Assembly: GCA_002400845.2 (NCBI GenBank)
Contig: NVRK02000118.1
Location: 1-62,527 of the forward strand
Origin: Hyphomicrobiales bacterium
GTDB taxonomy: Bacteria > Pseudomonadota > Alphaproteobacteria > Rhizobiales > Rhizobiaceae
Direction of reading: 5' to 3'
DNA: 62,527 nucleotides
Shown here: positions 58,062 to 62,527 of the stretch, in pieces
How positions within the stretch are numbered: position 1 is the first letter of the stretch
How the letters are laid out: each line of letters starts with the position of its first letter
The notes under the pieces: generated by a model
Database searches by the model: none
Told to the model about the DNA's origin: nothing
Seen by the model: the letters and a program-made list of their open reading frames with translations, nothing else
Made by a program: the position numbers and the translations under genes

Positions 58062-58077
58062 TAGTACATCTGTACTA
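58062..58077. promoter_or_regulatory. Palindrome TAGTACA-TC-TGTACTA
   Basis: This perfect 7-bp inverted repeat with a 2-base centre lies 60 bp upstream of the 58138 gene and 55 bp upstream of the hybrid kinase ATG. It is a natural operator candidate for either gene. A shorter related CTGTACAG lies at 60880-60887 upstream of the barrel protein gene. Confidence 0.5.
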
Positions 58078-58137
58078 CTGGCCCAAATTATATTGGTCTA
58101 GTAGGCTTGAAAAACAAATTACAAATGGGACACTCCA

Positions 58138-58440
58138 ATGAAAAAAATACTATTATGTGCAACGGCAATAGCGAGCCTAACAGTTTCGGCAACATTCATG
58201 ACCGTTTCAAGCCAGCCGGCACAAGCTGCCTCCATTAGCAATCCAAAATGTAGTGCTGGACTTAGACAAGCTAAAAGTGGCCATAAATACCAAGCATTTG
58301 CGATGATTCCAGGCGGCGCGCATTGCGCTTGGACAATCCATTCACACAGCACTCAAAACAAAGCCAACAAATTTGTAGTGGACAGATGTAGAAGAGCTAA
58401 CCCTGGCAAAGGTTGCCAAGTAGTATGGCCAACTTACTAA
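58138..58440 (+). CDS. Small secreted protein, weakly DUF4189-like
   Basis: The 100-residue product has a signal peptide ending near QPAQAAS. The mature part is small, basic and has four Cys (PKC, HCAW, DRC, KGCQVVW). The pattern AFAM...CAW...C...CQVVW weakly resembles DUF4189-type repeats in short rhizobial secreted proteins; that is only a resemblance. It is transcribed divergently from the hybrid kinase. Confidence 0.7.
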   Translation: MKKILLCATAIASLTVSATFMTVSSQPAQAASISNPKCSAGLRQAKSGHKYQAFAMIPGGAHCAWTIHSHSTQNKANKFVVDRCRRANPGKGCQVVWPTY

Positions 58441-58570
58441 ATTGACTTGCTTTAGATAGCCTTTTCAATTTGGAATACTTCATCATCTTATGTGTTTTCT
58501 TTTTGTCTGCTTGTTCACCAACATCGTAGTCTTCTAGTGTTGTATCTTCGACAAAAAGACAAAAGAAAGC

Positions 58571-58619
58571 ATCTGTCGTTCAAGCTACGTCAACGCCCCG
58601 AGGTAGTTTGAACGACGAT
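58571..58619. other. Long-stem hairpin in the 58441-58685 gap
   Basis: ATC-t-GTCGTTCAAGCTAC and GTAGTTTGAACGACGAT pair over about 17 positions (one G-U, one bulged base) with a 14-base loop GTCAACGCCCCGAG. Just to the left, an imperfect inverted repeat (58493-58514 with 58549-58571) gives a second possible stem. Only a short T5 tract follows, so it is not a standard terminator. Confidence 0.6.
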
Positions 58620-58685
58620 GAAGTTTTTCATGGCTTTGCCACCCCAAATGCAGTCGCTGATGGAAGAGGCTAAAGGATTAAATTT

Positions 58686-59204
58686 ATGAAGCCTTTTATA
58701 AACGCAACTTTTGGAATTTTCACCGTATTTGCTGGCACAACCGCATTTGCCCAAGACAATGCTTGGATGACGAACAGAGGTTTAGATCCGCGTGGCAATC
58801 CTTATGCCAGAATGTTCGTAAAAAAAAATGAACTGGGCATGGAATTTAATTGCAACAAAATAAAAAATAGATCCAGTTTCTTACGTGCAAAATTTTCAGC
58901 AATTTCCTTACCAAGGTTATATGCCGTAGACGGTGAAGAGGCCAAACTTAGGTTGGTTTTTAAACTAAAAGATGGCGTGACACATATTGTGCCTTGGGAC
59001 GCTTATTTTGTTTCAGACTTGCCAGATGGAAGTGGTGCTTGGCTAGGAAAATTTAGCAGTCGAAAATCTGACCTTAATGCTTTATCTGCCGCTCGTAAAA
59101 TCATAATCATTAACAAAGATGGCGAAAGAGTTTACGATTTTGACACTCAGCGCACAGCCATTGGGGTGAAAGCAATAAGAGAAGAATGCGGCCTTGGAAA
59201 ATGA
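58686..59204 (+). CDS. Secreted protein of unknown function
   Basis: The 172-residue product has a signal peptide (GIFTVFAGTTAFAQD). It is followed by a soluble domain with two Cys (FNCNKIKN, EECGLGK) that could form a disulfide across the domain. No catalytic motif was recognised. AAAGGA precedes the ATG by about 10 bases. It may be co-transcribed with the following membrane protein gene (26 bp gap). Confidence 0.75.
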   Translation: MKPFINATFGIFTVFAGTTAFAQDNAWMTNRGLDPRGNPYARMFVKKNELGMEFNCNKIKNRSSFLRAKFSAISLPRLYAVDGEEAKLRLVFKLKDGVTHIVPWDAYFVSDLPDGSGAWLGKFSSRKSDLNALSAARKIIIINKDGERVYDFDTQRTAIGVKAIREECGLGK

Positions 59205-59230
59205 ATCTAGTTTAAAAGAAAATAGTGAAC

Positions 59231-59734
59231 ATGCCAAAGATTAGAAAGTGTAAGCAGTGCGGTGAAGAAAAGCTTTTTCCCGTTTCGCGAAGTCTACAGA
59301 TTTATAATTCTGTCATTCAACATGAATGCGAGGGATGCGGAGAAAAGGTTTCTGTTACGCCTGTCGCTAGTATTGGCATACTAATCAGCGTTGGGTTATT
59401 GGCCCTTGGGTTTTGGTATTTTATTCTATTTGGTCACAATAGCTATTTTGACATTTATACGGTTATGGCCTTTGGCGTTGCGGTTGCCGCATTTTTGTTT
59501 GTTACGATACCGACGATCTTAGTGCATGTAATGAACCCAATTGCTAAACACCAAAATTTTGAAGAACCCGATATTGAAATAACACATGGCGAAAAACACA
59601 TCGCCAAGCGCCCTATTATTTGGTTAGAACGGCTTGGCATGATCGGTGGATTTTTAGCTCCATTGATATTTATAGCTGTAATTTTAGGTATAGCCACTTT
59701 AATTGGCTATGTTAATTTTACGTATTTTAAGTAA
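59231..59734 (+). CDS. Zinc-ribbon membrane protein of unknown function
   Basis: The start is taken at ATG 59231 (MPKIRKCKQCGEEK), 167 residues; a GTG two codons upstream is possible. Two CxxC pairs (CKQCGEEK and CEGCGEK) form a zinc-ribbon-like N-terminus. Three transmembrane segments follow (about 48-68, 76-98 and 133-160). It resembles small bacterial proteins of the same layout without known function. Confidence 0.75.
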   Translation: MPKIRKCKQCGEEKLFPVSRSLQIYNSVIQHECEGCGEKVSVTPVASIGILISVGLLALGFWYFILFGHNSYFDIYTVMAFGVAVAAFLFVTIPTILVHVMNPIAKHQNFEEPDIEITHGEKHIAKRPIIWLERLGMIGGFLAPLIFIAVILGIATLIGYVNFTYFK

Positions 59735-59760
59735 GCCCTTTATTTATTTTTGCACCTTAA

Positions 59761-59788
59761 ACAATTTATGATACACAATTTATGATAC
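59761..59788 (+). repeat. Tandem duplication of ACAATTTATGATAC
   Basis: The 14-bp unit occurs twice in direct succession and is followed by a partial copy (ACAAT). It lies about 75 bp upstream of the dehydrogenase start. It looks like a recent slippage duplication within a promoter region. Confidence 0.9.
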
Positions 59789-59863
59789 ACAATGAATGCG
59801 CAGGCATTTTTGGAGTGATCTGCATTATTGATTAGGCGCGTAATATTTTTTAAGGGACTAAAG

Positions 59864-60736
59864 ATGGCTAAAGTAGCATTTATTGGATTGGGTGTCATGG
59901 GGTACCCAATGGCTGGGTATCTTGCAAAGGCAGGACATGACGTAACCGTTTATAATCGCACAGGTGCGAAAGCCAAAAAATGGGCGAAGAAATTTAATGG
60001 CAAGGCCGCCGCCACCCCTGCAAGCGCTGCCAAAAATGCAGATTTTGTATTTTGCTGTGTTGGCAATGACAATGACTTGCGCTCTGTTACCACTGGTAAA
60101 AATGGCGCTTTTGAAACTGTTAAAAAAGGCGCGATATTTATCGACAACACCACAGCCTCTGCAAACGTTGCGCGCGAATTAGGCAAGGCCGCAAAGAAAG
60201 CTGGGTTCTCATTTTTAGATGCACCCGTGTCAGGCGGACAAGCTGGCGCAGAAAGTGGCGCGCTTACTGTTATGGTTGGCGGTAGTAAAACCGTATTCAA
60301 CAAAGCAAAACCAGTTATCGAATGTTATGCAAAAATGGTTGGCCTTATGGGCCCCATCGGTGCTGGACAACTCACTAAAATGGTAAACCAAATTTGTATC
60401 GCTGGCCTTGTGCAAGGGTTAAGTGAAGGCATTCACATGGCGCAAAAAGCGGGCCTAGATGTTGAAGCTGTTATTGAGGTTATTTCAAAAGGTGCGGCTG
60501 GTTCTTGGCAAATGGAAAACCGTTATAAAACCATGATTGCGGGCGAATACGATCACGGTTTTGCAATTGACTGGATGCGCAAAGACCTTGCGATCTGCTT
60601 AGAAGAAGCAAACAGCAATGGCGCTTCGCTACCTGGCACAGCATTGATCGATCAATATTATAAAGACGTTCAAAGCATGGGCGGCAATAGATGGGATACA
60701 TCTGCGCTATTGGCACGGTTGAATAAACTTAGCTAG
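59864..60736 (+). CDS. NAD-dependent beta-hydroxyacid dehydrogenase (HIBADH / tartronate-semialdehyde reductase type)
   Basis: The start is ATG 59864 (MAKVAFIGLG), with AAGGGA about 7 bases upstream, 290 residues, the family norm. The Rossmann motif GLGVMG is at 8-13, the substrate loop is FLDAPVSGGQAGAESGALTVMVGG, and the catalytic Lys172 lies in GQLTKMVNQ. It oxidises 3-hydroxyisobutyrate-like or reduces semialdehyde substrates. Substrate specificity cannot be told. Confidence 0.92.
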   Translation: MAKVAFIGLGVMGYPMAGYLAKAGHDVTVYNRTGAKAKKWAKKFNGKAAATPASAAKNADFVFCCVGNDNDLRSVTTGKNGAFETVKKGAIFIDNTTASANVARELGKAAKKAGFSFLDAPVSGGQAGAESGALTVMVGGSKTVFNKAKPVIECYAKMVGLMGPIGAGQLTKMVNQICIAGLVQGLSEGIHMAQKAGLDVEAVIEVISKGAAGSWQMENRYKTMIAGEYDHGFAIDWMRKDLAICLEEANSNGASLPGTALIDQYYKDVQSMGGNRWDTSALLARLNKLS

Positions 60737-60747
60737 AATTTGAATTT

Positions 60748-60774
60748 ATCTGGCTGGCGCTGTGCTGGCCAGAT
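60748..60774 (+). terminator. Weak terminator after the dehydrogenase gene
   Basis: ATCTGGC and GCCAGAT form a 7-bp stem with a 13-base loop, followed by ACTATTTT. It lies 12 bp after the stop. The U-tract is short. Confidence 0.55.
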
Positions 60775-60991
60775 ACTATTTTGGCCCATAATTATGCACA
60801 CATACATGCTAATTACACGTTCGATAGCGTCCTTCCTAAACTGATCGAATTTTTACTGGGAAAAACTCCCCCTATACACCTGTACAGTTGCCAATACTGT
60901 AGCGCTGTATGATTATATCCAAATTGCATTTTGGTTCGTGAAAAGTTGCTGAACCAAAATGGCTAAATGGGTTATGGGGAATAATCATAAA

Positions 60992-62449
60992 ATGCGTATA
61001 TTCAAATCTTTGGCGCTTATTGCGCTTACGACACTTGCTTCGGCAAATTATAAATCTGTAAATTCAGTTCAGGCTAAGGTACAAACTGAGCACAAAAATG
61101 CGTGTATTTTAAATAATGGCAAAACGATAATAGCAGGGCCTGGCCCTACAGCGCAATTAGAGGGACTGTTTGATGCAGGAGATTCTATTGCATATACACT
61201 TACAGCGCCTGATACAGCGCCTAAACGTAAGAGTTATTTTAAATTAAAAGTTCATGATAATGTTTCTGGCAAATTTGTTTTTTTTCCAAAAATAGATATT
61301 ACCGAATCTGGAACATACGGTCCTTTTCTTGTGCCTGAAGATTTTGTTAGTTCGGTCGTAGACCTCCAAGTAGCCTCATTCAGAACAGCTGACAAATGGA
61401 CGGTCGTATTTAATTGCGTGCCTGCAACCCCTCCATTGCCAGACGTAGATTTAGATGCACAAACATCTGCAATTGCGCCACTTATTATAAACAGCCAAAC
61501 AAGCAATATGTCTAAAGCAGTGTCGCAAAATGTAACCGACAGATTGAATGGTGCGGCTCCCACTCAGCAAGTTACCGAAAATGGCTTTTTGCTACAATAT
61601 GGCAATGGCGGCGCTGAAAACAACGCATCAGCAGAAGCGGTAAATAACTTAGCCGATGCTGACACTTCGCAAACTATTGGTTCTGTTAATTATTGGATTA
61701 AAGGAACTGGCGCTTGGTTTGGCGCAGACAATTCTTCATTTTCTGGTCGTACAGTAGACCTGTTAGTGGGCGCTGATAAACTAATATCACCAAATACAAT
61801 ATTTGGCGTTTTGGCTGGATATGGCAAAGCAAATTTTTCTACCGTGGTCAATTCGAATGCTGGTAGTTTTGATGCTGTGGGCTATCACGTAGGTATTTAT
61901 GGCGGTAAAAAACTATCTGACACGCTTATGCTTGATGGCATGATTGCTTATACGCGCAGTGACTATGACAATAAATCTGGCGCGGTAAGTGGCTCATTTG
62001 ACGCCAGTAGAATTACCGCCGCCGCTAATTTGGTGGGTTCAATCAAACAAGCCAATTATACGTTCATGCCGACAATCAGCTTTTTGTATGGGTCCGAAAA
62101 TCAAGACGCCTATACAGATAGCGCATCGGTTGTGCATGCCTCGCGCAACATACGCACGGGCCGTTTGTCGGTTGGTCCAAAAATACTTTTCGATGCGATG
62201 CCACACAACAATGGCACTGTTCAGCCATGGGTTGCGGCAAAATGGGAATATGATTTTTCTAACCAAAGCGTTGCCGCAAGCACTTCATTACCTGATTTAA
62301 GCGACCAAAGTTCGGCAAGAGTTTCTGGCGGTATAGACTTTAAATTACAATCCAATGCCAAGCTTTCTATAAGCGGAGATGCTGGTGGGCTGGGCTCTAA
62401 TGAGTATCGCTCCTATAGCGGGTCGGTTTCTTTAAACGTTCCGTTTTAG
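60992..62449 (+). CDS. Autotransporter-type outer-membrane beta-barrel protein
   Basis: The preferred start is ATG 60992 (MRIFKSLALIALTTLASA), because it makes a normal signal peptide; GGGGA lies 11 bases upstream. The 485-residue protein has a passenger of about 200 residues (TLTAPDTAPKRKSYFKL, FNCVPATP with two Cys). A C-terminal barrel of about 260 residues is rich in alternating strands (YWIKGTGAWFGADNSSF, GVLAGYGKANFSTV, GSISLN-like end). The final residue is Phe, as expected for outer-membrane assembly. The passenger function is unknown. Confidence 0.85.
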   Translation: MRIFKSLALIALTTLASANYKSVNSVQAKVQTEHKNACILNNGKTIIAGPGPTAQLEGLFDAGDSIAYTLTAPDTAPKRKSYFKLKVHDNVSGKFVFFPKIDITESGTYGPFLVPEDFVSSVVDLQVASFRTADKWTVVFNCVPATPPLPDVDLDAQTSAIAPLIINSQTSNMSKAVSQNVTDRLNGAAPTQQVTENGFLLQYGNGGAENNASAEAVNNLADADTSQTIGSVNYWIKGTGAWFGADNSSFSGRTVDLLVGADKLISPNTIFGVLAGYGKANFSTVVNSNAGSFDAVGYHVGIYGGKKLSDTLMLDGMIAYTRSDYDNKSGAVSGSFDASRITAAANLVGSIKQANYTFMPTISFLYGSENQDAYTDSASVVHASRNIRTGRLSVGPKILFDAMPHNNGTVQPWVAAKWEYDFSNQSVAASTSLPDLSDQSSARVSGGIDFKLQSNAKLSISGDAGGLGSNEYRSYSGSVSLNVPF

Positions 62450-62460
62450 ATACTCAATTT

Positions 62461-62489
62461 ACCGCCTGCAGTTAATGGCTGTGGGCGGT
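62461..62489 (+). terminator. Terminator after the barrel protein gene
   Basis: ACCGCC pairs with GGCGGT and an inner CAG/CTG extends the stem. It is followed by TAGATTTTTTT. It lies 11 bp after the stop. Confidence 0.85.
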
Positions 62490-62527
62490 TAGATTTTTTT
62501 AAGTGACCAAAGGTAAAACATTTTAAT

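Noticed and set aside
58600..58672. Possible remnant reading frame LNDDEVFHGFATPNAVADG in the 58.5-kb gap
   Set aside because: It has no start codon, a stop lies just upstream in the same region, and no family was recognised; it is too short to call a pseudogene.

Overview
The window looks like a low-GC, probably marine member of the Hyphomicrobiales (Rhizobiales), Alphaproteobacteria. The evidence is the combination of a MucR regulator, a DUF6456 protein next to a DnaA-C-like protein, DUF5330, DUF1491, DUF2336, a TIGR03808-type Tat protein, a FeuPQ-like two-component pair and a gene-transfer-agent (GTA) cluster in the Rhodobacter capsulatus (RcGTA) gene order. No genus is assigned. No tRNA, rRNA, CRISPR array, integrase or transposase was seen.

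Layout. 1-2040: a FeuQ/FeuP-like kinase/regulator pair (kinase cut by the window edge) and a small secreted protein. 2091-16902: a complete, leftward-transcribed GTA-like head-tail cluster (g1 to g15), followed directly by a holin-like gene and an embedded Rz/Rz1-like spanin pair. The gap after the capsid gene holds a multi-hairpin element ending in an intrinsic terminator. 17283-28865: chromosomal housekeeping and regulatory genes typical of the order: YcgN, a class A PBP, a DUF1214/DUF1254 pair, DUF2336, DUF1491, a peptidoglycan-binding protein, a PAS histidine kinase, DUF5330, SufE, DUF6456, a DnaA-C-like protein and MucR. 29037-34959: a seven-gene Mrp/Mnh cation:proton antiporter operon.

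35326-43720: an S9 oligopeptidase, two c-type cytochrome genes, an iron superoxide dismutase, a HAD hydrolase, a HerA-like ATPase and a Tat-exported beta-helix protein. 43793-47621: pyruvate kinase and sucCD. 47933-54129: a formate module, in which formate-tetrahydrofolate ligase overlaps a fused FdsG-FdsB diaphorase subunit, followed by the molybdenum formate dehydrogenase alpha subunit. A CaiB-family CoA-transferase diverges from it. 55655-58006: a LuxR-type response regulator and a convergent hybrid kinase. 58138-62449: small exported or membrane proteins of unknown role, a beta-hydroxyacid dehydrogenase and an autotransporter-type barrel protein.

Functional themes are horizontal DNA packaging and release by a domesticated phage, ion homeostasis (Mrp), central carbon and C1 (formate) metabolism, and envelope functions. 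The least explained signals are non-coding: the structured capsid/g6 intergenic element, a 17-bp-stem hairpin region at 58.5 kb, paired TTACGTAA palindromes upstream of sucC, and paired palindromes between fhs and the CoA-transferase gene.
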